Source: Gracilaria gracilis (taxonomy: Eukaryota; Rhodophyta; Florideophyceae; Gracilariales; Gracilariaceae). Taken from it: DNA of 64,000 bases. The notes beneath the pieces are model-generated. The model was given only the letters and a program-made list of their open reading frames with translations, was not told where the DNA came from and made no database searches. Of this stretch, positions 31,975 through 43,366 are shown piece by piece (the stretch's first letter is position 1; every line of letters begins with the position of its first letter). The stretch covers positions 124,001-188,000 of the forward strand of contig JARGSG010000019.1 of NCBI GenBank assembly GCA_030374805.1, written 5' to 3'. A program made the position numbers and the translations under genes.

Positions 31975-34900
31975 CGACAGGGAATGCATTAAAGAAAGCT
32001 ACCAAAGATGTACAGACAACGGAGTATCTAGATTCGGAGAGCTCTACCAACGGTACGGCTTGTAGATATCTACGCGTAGCGGACAAAGTGTGCGCTGGGG
32101 AGGCGGCGGAGTAATGAAGGCGCACATGTCTCTGCGCGCTGCGGCGCGGCATGTGACGTGGCAACAACGAAGGTATACACTGTATTCCGGCGCGTGTACA
32201 AGCTACTTTTGCGCTTATTTTTGGAGCATTTCATTGCTAGCCACCGCCGGCTCTCGGGCGTGTGCGCCACGCCCGCGGTGTGCCTTTCGCGAGGTGCTCC
32301 TTTCCTTTGCTCGGCGGCTGCCGCCTTTGCCCGACGGCACTAACTGCGCTCGCCCGTTGGTTGTATGTAGCGTTTTAACCTCTGCCGTGTGAATAAAGGG
32401 TTAACGTTAAGATACCCCTACCCCTTCGTAACTTTAGATACAAGACTTGTACTGAATCTACATAAAGTTACAGGGTAACTTTAACCTATGTACTAGGCTA
32501 CACACACCTACGTATCAGCACACACGCCACCGTGTGTCGTAGCCTGCCACTCGTAGCCCATTTGGTGCAAACCTCCACAACCTGACGACTGCCATTCTCA
32601 CATCATTCACGCATGCGTGGAGCGTACGTAACCCATGGCACCATCCAACCACCTGACCACCTATCCGTGTTTCCGAAAACGGAAACGTCTTATCTTCGGG
32701 TACGTCGCCGTGTGTTTTTCTGCGTCACCTCCGCCAGTACAAAACGCTCCACGCACATCACTTGCCTGCCATGCTTTGCTCGTATCAAAGCTGTCTTACA
32801 TTCTTTCACACCCTCGTGACTTCACAGCGTCCCCCTCTCACTCACTCCCGCGGTCAAATCTTCCTTCGCTACCTATATTCCATTCTCATCGCCCAAGTAA
32901 TGTATAGAGCAGTGTTTCAAAGATTGGGCCTATTGTGTTTTGGAATGCGCTTGTGCACTCGATCTGAGCAAACTGTGCAAGCCGATTCTAACTGCAAAGA
33001 ACAAGATACCAATTCGCACACAACAAGGCGTCCATCGCCTCTTAATCTCAGTATCATTGACGATCAAAACGATACACAGCTCTTGAGGTCTCTGTTTCAA
33101 AGTCCTACATTTGAAGAATATCGGCCGCGACGAAGGGGACAGTTGCCATTCGTCCCGAGTCTGGCTGATAGTCCGGCGTCTGTACTAGATATGACTTGGT
33201 ACTTCTGAAATGATAAACACTGTTTTGCTTTCCATTCGTTTTAACGTTGTTGCTACCCTTCTGAGTGTCGTTCTTTCTGCCCATTTATAACATCCACGTA
33301 GGTTTTTTCTACGCTTGAAGTGCGAACTACTTCCTATTCCAATACTATCTCTATATTAGTCAGATTAGACCCTATCTTTGCAGAAGGGAACAAATTAAAC
33401 ACTGTCCGAATTCTCCTCAGATGAGATAAACATTCCCGTGCGAGTGGTACACCTTTTGTTGAGTGCTGCTGTTAATACAGCAAATCAGTACCAATATTTG
33501 TTGTTCTTTCGTAGATGTCTTACAAGACATCTACCGCGTAGAGGCTGTAGTACCTTCACCCCATAATTCACCGTTCCCACTCTACTTGAGCAGCAAAGCT
33601 AAAAACTGACGTGGGCATTCCCCGACGAGTTTCTTTGTTTTGTTTGGTTATTCTGACAAATCTTCTCAACGATTCTCATTCGTTGAGAGACAATGAAGCA
33701 TGGAGTGTTTAAATTACCATTGGCCTTCGAAAATCTCCGCTACTGATGGAAGAATGACAGTTCGTAAGGTTTCCTACCCCTTTCCACCATAGCTTCTTTT
33801 TTGAAGAGCGATGTTCCTCAACAAATATCCCTTCTCTTCATTTTGTGCTCATTTACATGTGGCTGGACATCCACGCAGTCTCTATGGATCTTGTCGATAT
33901 CGTTTGGACTCCTCAGACAAAGCGTAGGTACCACATATGCTTCGTGCAAACTATATGTCTTTCACACTGATTGTGGAATATATCGCAAGACAGGGCTCAC
34001 CCTGTCCTCGTCCCCTTCGCACACAGCCAGACTCTTGTTCTCATTTATCACAACTTCATGGTATGAAATGAACTGACTGGTCGTCTGTCTCTGTCCTATA
34101 TTCCAGATGTCGCACATACACTCTCTGTCCATTGGAGCACTACTGTAGCTTCTTCACAACATGGTGAAATATCTTTTATGTGGAATGACGATTTTCTGTC
34201 ACGAGAAGAGCCAGTATTTTCCCAAGCCATTTTTGCCAATCCCAACAACAAAAACTCGACGGGGAGGAAGACAATGTCTGCTAGAACCCGTCCATTTTAA
34301 GCCTGATAGAATAAAGTGGCTAAATCATTTAAGGCGCCCTGTCGTTCCCCAGATATTTGGAATGGAAGAAGATGCTGCGGTAGCATTGCTTCCCAGAGGA
34401 TATATGGGATGAATTTAACAACCTTGAGATATAATTACCAGTCCTTCTGGTATTCCACAACATTCAGGACTGTTTGGAAGACTTTACCATATCTGATATG
34501 CATTCCAACAGAAACTCCTGAGACCCCGATCTCACCGCCTTCATTTACTGTGGCCTTCAGTTCCCTCTTCCGAAATATCACAGCCTACCCTGTCTCTTCT
34601 TCTTTACTATTCACTTCAGTTTCCTATTTGCGAATCGAAGGAGAACTCTATTTCCTCACACTTTCCAGAACGGCCAAGAACTTCTGTGGCCCTTGTCGAA
34701 TTGTATCTCTAAAAGAATGAATATGCCGTTCTGCCAGAGGCGGCAACTCATCTCATCAGGTGGCATTTGTCTGCGGGCAGAGCAACGAAACGTGCTCGAC
34801 ATTTTTCTTAACGTTTGTTTCGCACTCGCAGCGACAAACTTTGTCGTGTAAGTACCCTTGTATGGCGACTGCTGTGTAGTGTCGGTATGTGACCAGAGCA

Positions 34901-35775
34901 AAACTGCGCCGAAGTGACGTTTGCATGTCTTGCAGGGTTCTCGTTGGTGATGAATTCCGCTAGAGCAGTCAATACTCTACGAATTTTCACGTTGGACATT
35001 AAGACTGTCAATTGGGATTTGAACCTGGTCTGCGATCGGTAGCACTACCAACGGTAGTCCAGGTTTTGCCAACTTGTTCACTCTTTTGTTTTCAAATATC
35101 CCAGTGGCTTGAAATCCACGAGAAATACATCGTACATGTGGACGTCATTTTTCAGGCAACGGGGCCAAACGACGCGGGTGGTGACAAACCCAGGGTAACA
35201 AAACGAATGCCAAAGGGTACCAGCCTGAATAGGCAAAAACAATGAACGCGACAGAGAATTTAACTGTGCTGATGCCACGTTAAGTTACCCTATTATGCTG
35301 CGAAGCACAAGAGAAACCGTGTCGCGGCACGGGTAAATATCGATAGGAAATCAAACTATAAAGCTCACGCCTGCGGTAGGACAAGGCAGAGACAAAACCA
35401 TGGCAGAAGCAGTTCAGTTATGCGTGCCGACCTTAGAGTGACACGCTAAAGCGCTTTAGGTGCGAAAGCAAGTGACCAATCCGCCCGAGAAAACAAAAAT
35501 CAGGAGAGGTGATTTATAGCAGGAAGACACAGACTGTGCTAAAGGGTAGAGTGGTTGCTAAAAGGGAAGGTTGATGACATAGAAGAAGGAGGACGAAGGG
35601 TTGACTCAAGTTGGGGGGGAGTTTTTCGAAAGAATCATGGTCTACCCAAGTTGAGTTGACGGTGACGCTTTAACTCGAAAGTTTATATAGATTTGCACTA
35701 AAGTGCATACTCCCGGTAACCAAATATTCTCGCTCTCCAGCCATTACATACTAAATTGTTAAGAACAGTAGAATG
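31975..35775. other. 3.8 kb gene-poor region left of the large retrotransposon
   Basis: Only one weak ORF is noted (32,900-33,208, listed separately). Small palindromes occur: TACC-AAC-GGTA at 32,045-32,055, GTAGATATCTAC at 32,062-32,073 and ACTACC-AAC-GGTAGT at 35,044-35,058. An imperfect inverted GATGTCTTACAAGACATC lies near 33,514. The stretch 33,210-35,775 is AT-leaning, and I see no coding signal or transposon ends in it. Confidence 0.5.
32900..33208 (+). CDS. Small hypothetical protein (102 aa), weak
   Basis: ATG at 32,900 preceded by a pyrimidine-rich leader-like stretch; in-frame ATG codons also exist at 32,771. The product is hydrophilic, rich in Ser, Arg and Asp, and ends FVPSLADSPASVLDMTWYF. 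No family is recognised. It could be chance; supported only by an uninterrupted frame with balanced codons in otherwise ORF-poor DNA. Confidence 0.3.
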   Translation: MYRAVFQRLGLLCFGMRLCTRSEQTVQADSNCKEQDTNSHTTRRPSPLNLSIIDDQNDTQLLRSLFQSPTFEEYRPRRRGQLPFVPSLADSPASVLDMTWYF

Positions 35776-36627
35776 TGTGCAGCAACGCCTTTGGCAAGAA
35801 AAGCGCAGGCTCGCGAAGATGTTCGGAATCTTCCCCTCGACATGGCAGCATAGCGAACGGAGCACTTTGGGAATGACACAGCTAAGCCGGGTGTAAATCC
35901 AAGGTCAACCCACCACGACAAGCGTCGGAGCACTAGGCTGATTAGTAGTCGGTAGAGATCCACGTGTTCACACGATCACGAGAGGAGTCCTCGAAAGAGA
36001 GTAGCACGGCAACGACAAGGTGTCGGAAACGGGCCACTGAGAACAGGGCAAAAAGGCAAACCCAAAAAGGGGAGAAAGCAAACCACCAGAGTGGGAAAGA
36101 GAGAGAAAGAATAAAGAAAACCCAATACAGAAGCGAGTATACGACAATAGGTCGGAACGAGACACACAAATAGTGGTTATACTCTGAGCGCCACAAGGGT
36201 GGGTACCTATACGTGAACAACGCAGTCGTCACTCCACTTGGAGGTGAACAATCTGCGAAGGCGTGATAGTTAGAGCCAGAAGCTTTTGCTTGGCAAGGGG
36301 CAGTTTACTTGGGGGAGCGGTGCTCAACCCTCTAAGTACTAAGCTCGGCGCACCACTGACAGTGGGTGCGCCGGGCAAAATAATCTATAAAATATCTAAG
36401 TAAATACAGCAATGCTGGGTGCACTGCCTCTGGCATGTTCGTGCTACGCGTGTGCTATTCACACCCGCTAAGCAGCGCCTCGAGCCGTGCAGTCCACGTG
36501 TACATGTGTGGAAACTACCTCAGCGAGGCGACACGCTAATAGCGGTGTAGCTCATATATATCTACTAACGCATGATGCGGAAATTAACTAAGTGCCTCAA
36601 ATCGCCCTCAAGGAGTGTTGTCCTTCA
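35776..36627 (-). repeat. 3' LTR of element 1 (852 bp)
   Basis: Matches 46,301-47,151 along its whole length with a few percent differences; TG...CA ends. It contains the strong hairpin GGCGCAC-CACTG-A-CAGTG at 36,347-36,372, present in both LTRs. On the minus strand an AT-rich TATA-like stretch (about 36,385-36,395) lies just before this hairpin. Confidence 0.95.
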
Positions 36628-36662
36628 TATCCCCCTCCTTAAGAGTGAGCCACGCCGTCGCG

Positions 36663-38663
36663 ATGGCGGGTCGAACTCCCAACCGTGGGCATAAAAGCGC
36701 GTCCCCGAAGTCTTCGGATTCCATCTCGCCTCGCGAAGATCAAGTCACTACCACTCGACAGTGCAAACCTCGCTCCAGCGACGATCAATCCTGTTCAAAA
36801 CAGTCTTCAACTCGCTCTCGCGGTGTCATTACCAACCTTTCCGTTTCTCGAGTACCTCGCGCGATGAGCGGTCAACCTCCGAACTCGGGATACTTCTCCG
36901 GATTTCGCTCGGTGCCTCTTCCGCAAAGCGGCAATGCTTCTGCGGCGTCCCAGGGGCTCAACGCCAGTGGCGGACACATTCTCCCTCCGGGGCAGCAGCC
37001 CCATGGTCACGTCATGCATGACGTGCCGTGGCCTTCCTACGACGAGCTAGTCGGGCTGAACCCTCGCGTTTATGCGCACATCTTCCGGACTGCTCCGTGG
37101 TTTCATCCTACAGCCGTTTTCAACGAGGAGCTTATCGTGTCCTATGCGGACGGTACTGATCGCCTTCCCGGGGATCTTCCGGCGTTAGTTACCACTTCGT
37201 GGGATTGGCGTCGACGGGGGGCCGTCCCTCCTCACGCAATCTTGCGGCGTTCCCGCGAGTCGCTGGCTTCCGCTCAGGTGGCATTGGTTCGCTTGGGCTA
37301 TGCGCGGCAGAGCCGAGCGAACTTCGAGTTCCCAATTCCTGATTCCATCAGCTTCGATCTCCGGTTGTACCGTACACAAGGCGAGATTTCGTGTTGCGCC
37401 CGCTTGGCGGTGGTTGAGACTTACTCCTGAAGAGGACGTCCTAATGTACGCCAGGAGGCGGTGTGTTGGATTCATCCAATCATCCGGGCGGAGTTCAGGT
37501 ATCTTCGCCGGGAGTCCCGTTCGCGGTGGTTACAGAACGTCATCCGCGATGAGCGCCGTGCGCGTTCCCGTTTCGGGTTTCTCGTCCCGTATCAAAACAC
37601 GGAGATCAATCGAATCCGGCACAACCACCGGCTGGGCCGTTACGTTCCAATTCCCACTTGGTGGTCCTCGGTGGAGGTGTGTCGCGGGTGCTACGTAAAA
37701 TTGCCCGCGGTCCTCTTCTATCTGGGCTCCTGCCTCATCGAGGATCCGTATTCCGGACTGTGGTCCGTGGTGCTCACCGAGTGGGCCATCCGCACCGCGG
37801 CTTATCTCCTATGGGAAGTATATGACCAGTATCGACTGTGGTATGTCCCGCCTCGCCTTCGTGCGTGCATACGAAAACTCTCGTTGCGAGTCCCTCTGGG
37901 AGGTGAAAACAATGCCGAAGAAGTTCGTGGGCTCCTCGACGTAGTCGACCGAGTTGATTGGGCCAGCGTGCCCTTCGCTCAGAGCGGCCGCGGTCCCGAG
38001 GACTGCGGTTTCGACCGCTCTCCGGGACGACGCACGCCATTGGCGGGAGATTTCATCTTTTTCAATCTCTGGGAGGTGCAAGAGATCACTGCAGTTGAAG
38101 CGGCAGCTCTCCGGATGGCTCCGAGGTATATCCCTTACGAGCATCCCGTTGGCTTCGTCGACGCTGACGATTTTTACCACGCCTACGGTGGTGACGACGA
38201 CCAAATGATGGACGACGAACCCGAGACGGGGTATGATGACGACGTAGTCGAAGAGGTTCCTTCTGCTGCCGCGGCTGAGCCGACCTCCAATGACACGGCA
38301 GCGCCGGGAATGGCGATGGCTGAGCCGGTGGATCCACCCGCGCCCGAACCTTCGTCGGTAGGTGCTGTGGTGGGTTCCCTTCCGGACGAACCAGATGTGA
38401 TCGAGGTGCCTACGGTCCTCCCCTCTGGGGGTGGAAGCGGCGAGGCGGCTGTGATCGCTCAGTTCCTCCGAGGAGTTGGGCTTTCCGCAACTGTCGCGAG
38501 CAGGGACGTCGCCGCCATGCGGGATGCGTTGGCTGCACGCCTTACTGGCGGATCCAATCCCAGAAATGGGGGTACTGGTGACGGCACTCTGGGCCCTTCC
38601 AAACCAAGGGTCGGGGGCTTAGTCCATCTTCCTCCTGATTCCCGCTGTGCGGTGTTGTTGTAG
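36663..38663 (+). CDS. Antisense accessory ORF of element 1 (unknown function, one in-frame stop)
   Basis: A plus-strand frame of 667 codons from the ATG at 36,663 to the TAG at 38,661-38,663, opposite to gag-pol and convergent with it. It starts 36 bp inside the 3' LTR. A TGA at 37,428-37,430 interrupts it, but the same frame continues with equal character on both sides. The N-terminus is Ser/Arg-rich (MAGRTPNRGHKSASPKSSDS). The middle is Trp/Tyr/Arg-rich and looks folded (WLQNVIRDERRARSRFGFLV, IPTWWSSVEVCRGCYVKLP, LWEVYDQYRLWYVPPRLR). The C-terminal third is acidic then low-complexity. There is no signal peptide or clear membrane anchor, so not an envelope. I do not recognise a family. Confidence 0.65.
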
Positions 38664-38796
38664 GATATAGCCTTGATGGCCATTAAACCTACTTCCGTCT
38701 ATGACGTATATTTTTCCTTTTCCAAGTGCCAGCTTCGTCTTCTCCCACTTCTCAACTTCCTTCTTGGTGAGCTAGCTTCTTCCCCTTCTGGGCGTG

Positions 38797-39921
38797 TTAT
38801 CCCACTTGGGCGTTGACAATTGTCGCCGGGAGACCCGTGAGAGTACGCCGATGGTACTGTACCACTTTCGATCGTGGGAGATGCTCGATTGGCTCATCCG
38901 AGTCAGCCTCAGGTCCGTAGCCGTACCAACGTACGAGATACTGTATGTACCCCAACGGGTGGTAGGAGTGTTCCACTATGTGGTCGACTACGAACTCCTG
39001 TCGGAAGACTTCCCGGCCTTGCCGTGTGATTACGACATCCTGCTTCGGAGAGCTCTCCGGTGGCTTCACCGTGTGTGGCACTGCGTCGGTGTTCCGGTTA
39101 GACCGTATTGTGTCCAACAAGGATGGTGGCACTGCTCTTTCGCGGTGTGGTCCCCCACTTGGGTCGATTGTCACGCGTCTCGCGGTTTCGGTGTTCCCGA
39201 TGCCTTGGTTTGGTAGAGTTTCTTCTCCCGCGGGAGTCCCGAGTGGACGTACCGCAAGTTTGCGTGCTAGCGACCGTTTCGACGGAGTTGTGTGTGGCGT
39301 CGAACGCGCTCGCGTCAACGGTAACCCTGATTGAACCAGCCTCGCCGTGGTGGCACGTGACATTGTCAACGGGTGGCCGTCATTGGTCTGCGCCGTGGCG
39401 TGTTCCGCTTCCGTATGCACGGGAGGTGTCAGCTCGGTTTGTAGACCTGGCTCGCTCGCTGAGCTGATCTCCCTAACAGGTGTAGTCCGTGTGCTACGGT
39501 TGGCACCTCCCTGCTGGGCATTTAGCGACGTGTCCACGGTGTGGCCCGTCTCGGGCGTGTTGAGCGACTTAGTCTCCGACGACTGTTCTCCGTCTTCGAC
39601 GTACGAGCTTAATGGCGCCTTAGGCGGTATTTCCACTCCGATCTGCGACGTTATCACTTCAGGCGCGCTATGAGGCGTAGGCAACGGCTTCGCTGGTAAC
39701 GACTGAGTCTCCTCGGTCCTGTCCCGCACGGCGGTAGTGTCTGGTGACGATTCCGCTTCTGCGTTGATGCACGGCGACCTTGACGAGACGCCGAGCTCCA
39801 GAGAGGGCTTTGATTGCGCATTAGCGGTGTCCACTCTTCCGTGCCACACGGTGTTCCTCACGCGACAGCGCGGAAGCATGACGATTAACGAGTCCCTCCG
39901 CCTCCTTAGATGGAGCGACAT
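38797..39921 (-). CDS. Integrase C-terminal extension with chromodomain (element 1)
   Basis: About 370 codons shifted by one frame from the upstream pol frame. The first 300 residues are Ser/Thr/Pro-rich linker. At the end is a chromodomain-like block: EFVVDHIVEHSYHPLGYIQY, then LVRWYGYGPEADSDEPIEHL and the helix RSKVVQYHRR. Chromodomains at integrase tails define chromoviruses and steer insertion to marked chromatin. The ORF's first codons overlap the upstream pol frame (39,821-39,921), suggesting a frameshift mutation at about 39,850-39,920. Confidence 0.7.
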   Translation of the reverse strand: MSLHLRRRRDSLIVMLPRCRVRNTVWHGRVDTANAQSKPSLELGVSSRSPCINAEAESSPDTTAVRDRTEETQSLPAKPLPTPHSAPEVITSQIGVEIPPKAPLSSYVEDGEQSSETKSLNTPETGHTVDTSLNAQQGGANRSTRTTPVREISSASEPGLQTELTPPVHTEAEHATAQTNDGHPLTMSRATTARLVQSGLPLTRARSTPHTTPSKRSLARKLAVRPLGTPAGEETLPNQGIGNTETARRVTIDPSGGPHRERAVPPSLLDTIRSNRNTDAVPHTVKPPESSPKQDVVITRQGREVFRQEFVVDHIVEHSYHPLGYIQYLVRWYGYGPEADSDEPIEHLPRSKVVQYHRRTLTGLPATIVNAQVG

Positions 39922-41476
39922 GGGGAGTGGGTGTCAACGCGCCAAGACGGCGAATAATTACGCCAGGCGGCGGGGCTTCAGACAGCGAAGCACCAGGGCA
40001 CGTAGAGTCCGATAACATCGGCAAATCCGAGAGTCCCCTACTTGGGTGTGGTACCTCCCTAGGGCGGTCGATCGGGGGTGGGTCCGGTGTGTCCGTAGTG
40101 TTCGTTTCCGCCTCTGCGGTAGAATGTCCACTTGATGGGTCGTTTCTTGCAGGCGGGGGTGCAAAAACCACGCGATCGCGGGAAATGCGTTCGTGTTGCT
40201 GACCCATCTCTACTACGACAGTGTCGGATTCCACTGCAATTGTCTTGAAGGGACCGTCGGCGACGGGTGAGAGCTTGTGGCATTTCTCCTTGCCTGGGTT
40301 CCAATACTACTTACGGATTAACACATAGTCTCCTTCTTTAAAAGCGGGTGGTCTTCGAGGGGCTCGCTGATCGAAATCACGCTTATATGCGGCTTGTGAC
40401 CGGGCCATTGACCGTTGTGCTGCAGGGACCAGCTTGGTAAGCCATGTCTTCCAGGTTTCCCTGTATCCGTTCGTCGAAGAAAATTGATCCAGCGTTATCT
40501 GTGCTTCGAGCGCCACGGGCGGTGGGGTGCGAGACAGAACCAATTCGAATGGAGTCAATCCCGTAGTACGGTGCACCTGAGTGTTGTATGTGAATGTCAG
40601 CGCATCGGTGAACAGGTCTCACGTGGTGGGGTGATCAGCTACGTATGAACGGAGTGCTGCGAATAGCGTCCGGTTAAACCGTTCAGCCTGCCCATTACAC
40701 TGGGGGTGGTAGGTTGTCGTGAAGAGATTTTTGACATCCAGAATTCTGCATACATCCCCGAAGAACCGGGAGGCAAACTGTTTCCCGTTGTCGGAGAGTA
40801 GATTCACCGGTGGACCGTAGACGAATGCCCAATGGGTGACGAATGCTTGCGCAACCGTCAGTGACGTGATTCTTCGTAAGGGTACGGTACGAACGAGCTT
40901 CTAGAAACGATCCGTGATAACGAGTAGAAATTTGCTACGCCGCTTAGTAGCGAGGAAGGGTCCCAAAATATCGATGGCTACGAATTCCAGGGGCGCCCTT
41001 GCGGGGAAGAGCTTCAACTTCGTCGCATGGCGGCGAAGCTTGACGCGATTCCGAGCACACTTGGGGCAGAACCGCACAGTTGCGTAGCAATTCACAGCCA
41101 TTTCTGGCCAGTAGAATTTCCTTCGCAATGTGAGGTACAGTTTCCGTCCTCCGACGTGGCCACTAAGTTTGACATAGTGTGATAAGTGTAACACCCGAGA
41201 TTGTAGGGCGTGTGGCACCACTATTTGTGGGTTTCCAGTTACCGTGCGAACGAGATATCCAATATCATTCACCCGAAAGGGGAGATCAGCTCCATTGAGT
41301 TGCGCCCGAATCTTCGTGCAGTAGGGATCGCTGAATTGTTCCCTAACCATCTCCTCCGTTGTGACGGGTACGAAGTTCCCTGGTAGAGGGTTCGCACTTT
41401 CGCTGACAGCGAGTAGGTCATCCAGTTCCTAATCAAAATCCAGTTCGTCTGGCCATTCCTCTTCGATATCATCCAT
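39821..41476 (-). pseudogene. Integrase region of element 1, interrupted by in-frame stops
   Basis: It continues the RT frame without shift, but with a TAG near 41,429 and stops at 40,901 (TAG), 40,619 (TGA) and 40,307 (TAA). The HHCC zinc-binding part is visible (HLSHYVKLSGHVGG, CPKCARNRV). The DDE core is seen as AIDILGPFLA, LLSDNGKQFAS and GQAERFNRTL, carrying D, D and E. A further segment HRTTGLTPFELVLSRTPPPV is typical of gypsy integrases. Because the frame is preserved over 500 codons, decay is recent and mainly by point nonsense mutations. Confidence 0.85.
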
Positions 41477-43366
41477 TTAACCTGCGGTGTAGTCGTCAAC
41501 TGCGAAGCAGGGTATTTCCTCGTCATCGACGGCTAACGCTTCCCCTGTGGTGGGTAGGCGAGAAAAGGCGTCGGCTTGTGTATTGTTGGCGCCCTTCTTG
41601 TAGGCGACGTCGATGTCAAACTCTGCAAGGCGCAGTCTCCAACGCATTAGGCGGCCTGAAGGCTCCGATATGGACAGTAGCCATCTCAATGATGAGTGAT
41701 CCGTGTAAACGGTGAAATGAGCACCCATGAGGTAGGGGCGTAGTGTGCATAACGCCCACACTACTGCAAGACATTCCTTCTCCGAGACGGAGTAATTCTT
41801 CTCATGCACGTTCAACGAACGGGACCAGTACCCAATTTGCTTGCGTTCCCCCTCTGGGGTGGTTTGAAACAAGGGGCAGCCTACCTGGTAGTCACTAGAA
41901 TCCGTGTCCACGGTATATGAAAGTCCCGGTTTCGGTAGTGACAATACTGGTGCCGTGGTTACAGCCTCTTTGAGAGAGTTAAAGGCTTCCGTCTGAGTAG
42001 ACGTGAATGGGTCCAACTTAGGCGGCTGAACCTTCCGCAGAAGCGCGTTAAAAGGAGCCGCGATGTCCGCGAAGTTGGGAATAAACCGTCTATAGACGTT
42101 GACCAATCCTAGGAAGGATCTCAGTTCAGTCTGGGTAGTCGGTTCCGTGGCCTGTTTCAGCGACTTCACACGAGCTTCCTCGATGATGACACATCCTGGA
42201 CGGATTATGTGACCCAGATACTTGACAGTATCCGTGAAGAATTCGCATTTCCTCAGCTTGAGTGTCACTCCGGCGTCCCGTAACGTGGCCATTATGTCTC
42301 TCACATGTGTGAGGTGATCATCCAGATTATCTGGGAATACAATGACGTCGTCAAGGTAGAAGAGACAAGTACGCCACTTGAAGCGGGCCAGTAGGATATC
42401 AATAGCACGCTGAAAAGTATCGGGAGCATTGGTTAAACCAAAGGGCATCCGTTTAAAACGGTAGAGGCCAGAATGGCAGACAAACGCTGTCTTGTCCTGA
42501 TCCTCCTTTCTCACTGGAACCTGCCAGTACCCCCAGTTAGCATCCAAGGCCGTGAATACTGTAGCATTTCCGAGAGAATCGATGTATTCATCCATACGTG
42601 GAATAAGGTACACGTCTTTGACGGTAAGGGCGTTTAGACGACGATAGTCGATACAAAAGCGCCAGGAACCATCCGGTTTCGGAGCCAGTACCACTGGTGA
42701 TGCCCACGGCGAATATGCCGGTTCTATACCTCCTGCACGGAGCATCTTGTCCACCTGAAATTGCTCTTCTTCTCTGGCCTTGGGCCCTGCCCTGTACGGA
42801 TGTTGGGCTACTCGCCGAGAGTTCGGAAGGAGATCAATCTGGTGTTCCGTGGTATTTATCTCTCCGATAGAACCATCCCACATTGTGGTGAATTCACGAA
42901 GCATATCGCGCAGTCGTTTGCGGTGTGTCTCCGGAACATGTCCGAGGTCGAGTTCTTCCAATTCCTTCACTGGGTCCAATTGGTCGTAACTAGTCGGAAC
43001 GCGTGTCTTCTCTGTCTTAACAGGTTGGTGACCCGAGAGACTCGGCGACGGAAACGAATGAGATTCAAACTCCTCCCCCTCCTTAGAGTGAATGATTCCG
43101 AGCACATCGGCAGCAGTCATCTTCGTCGGTACCAACGTAGTTGGATGCGGCATGACCGAGCCAATCACTTGGTTTTTCACCAGATACTGGGTTGTTTTGC
43201 CTAGATTGGCTATCAACACGTAAAAAGGATTATCCGGTTCCACCTGGACCACACCATTAGCAATGGCAAGAGAGTGTTTATCATACAACGACGGCAATGG
43301 CTGGACGATTCGTAAACCGTGTTGACGGGAATTCACCTGTACCCAGACTTGAGACTCTGGAGGCAC
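41477..43366 (-). CDS. Reverse transcriptase-RNase H of element 1
   Basis: 629 open codons. RT palm motifs are visible: WASPVVLAPKPDGSWRFCID, TALDANWGYWQVPV, GLTNAPDTFQRAID and the catalytic CLFYLDDVIVF. The connection holds YLGHIIRPGC and RSFLGLVNVYRRFI. RNase H follows with TVDTDSSDYQVG, EKECLAVVWAL and YTDHSSLRWLL. It copies element RNA into cDNA in virus-like particles. The frame opens at 43,366 without a strong ATG because it is part of a gag-pro-pol polyprotein. It ends in a TAA followed in the same frame by the integrase remnant. Confidence 0.9.
   Translation of the reverse strand: MPPESQVWVQVNSRQHGLRIVQPLPSLYDKHSLAIANGVVQVEPDNPFYVLIANLGKTTQYLVKNQVIGSVMPHPTTLVPTKMTAADVLGIIHSKEGEEFESHSFPSPSLSGHQPVKTEKTRVPTSYDQLDPVKELEELDLGHVPETHRKRLRDMLREFTTMWDGSIGEINTTEHQIDLLPNSRRVAQHPYRAGPKAREEEQFQVDKMLRAGGIEPAYSPWASPVVLAPKPDGSWRFCIDYRRLNALTVKDVYLIPRMDEYIDSLGNATVFTALDANWGYWQVPVRKEDQDKTAFVCHSGLYRFKRMPFGLTNAPDTFQRAIDILLARFKWRTCLFYLDDVIVFPDNLDDHLTHVRDIMATLRDAGVTLKLRKCEFFTDTVKYLGHIIRPGCVIIEEARVKSLKQATEPTTQTELRSFLGLVNVYRRFIPNFADIAAPFNALLRKVQPPKLDPFTSTQTEAFNSLKEAVTTAPVLSLPKPGLSYTVDTDSSDYQVGCPLFQTTPEGERKQIGYWSRSLNVHEKNYSVSEKECLAVVWALCTLRPYLMGAHFTVYTDHSSLRWLLSISEPSGRLMRWRLRLAEFDIDVAYKKGANNTQADAFSRLPTTGEALAVDDEEIPCFAVDDYTAG

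Noticed and set aside
36663..38663. Envelope-like gene of element 1
   Set aside because: It is on the strand opposite to gag-pol, with no signal peptide, furin-like site or membrane anchor visible.
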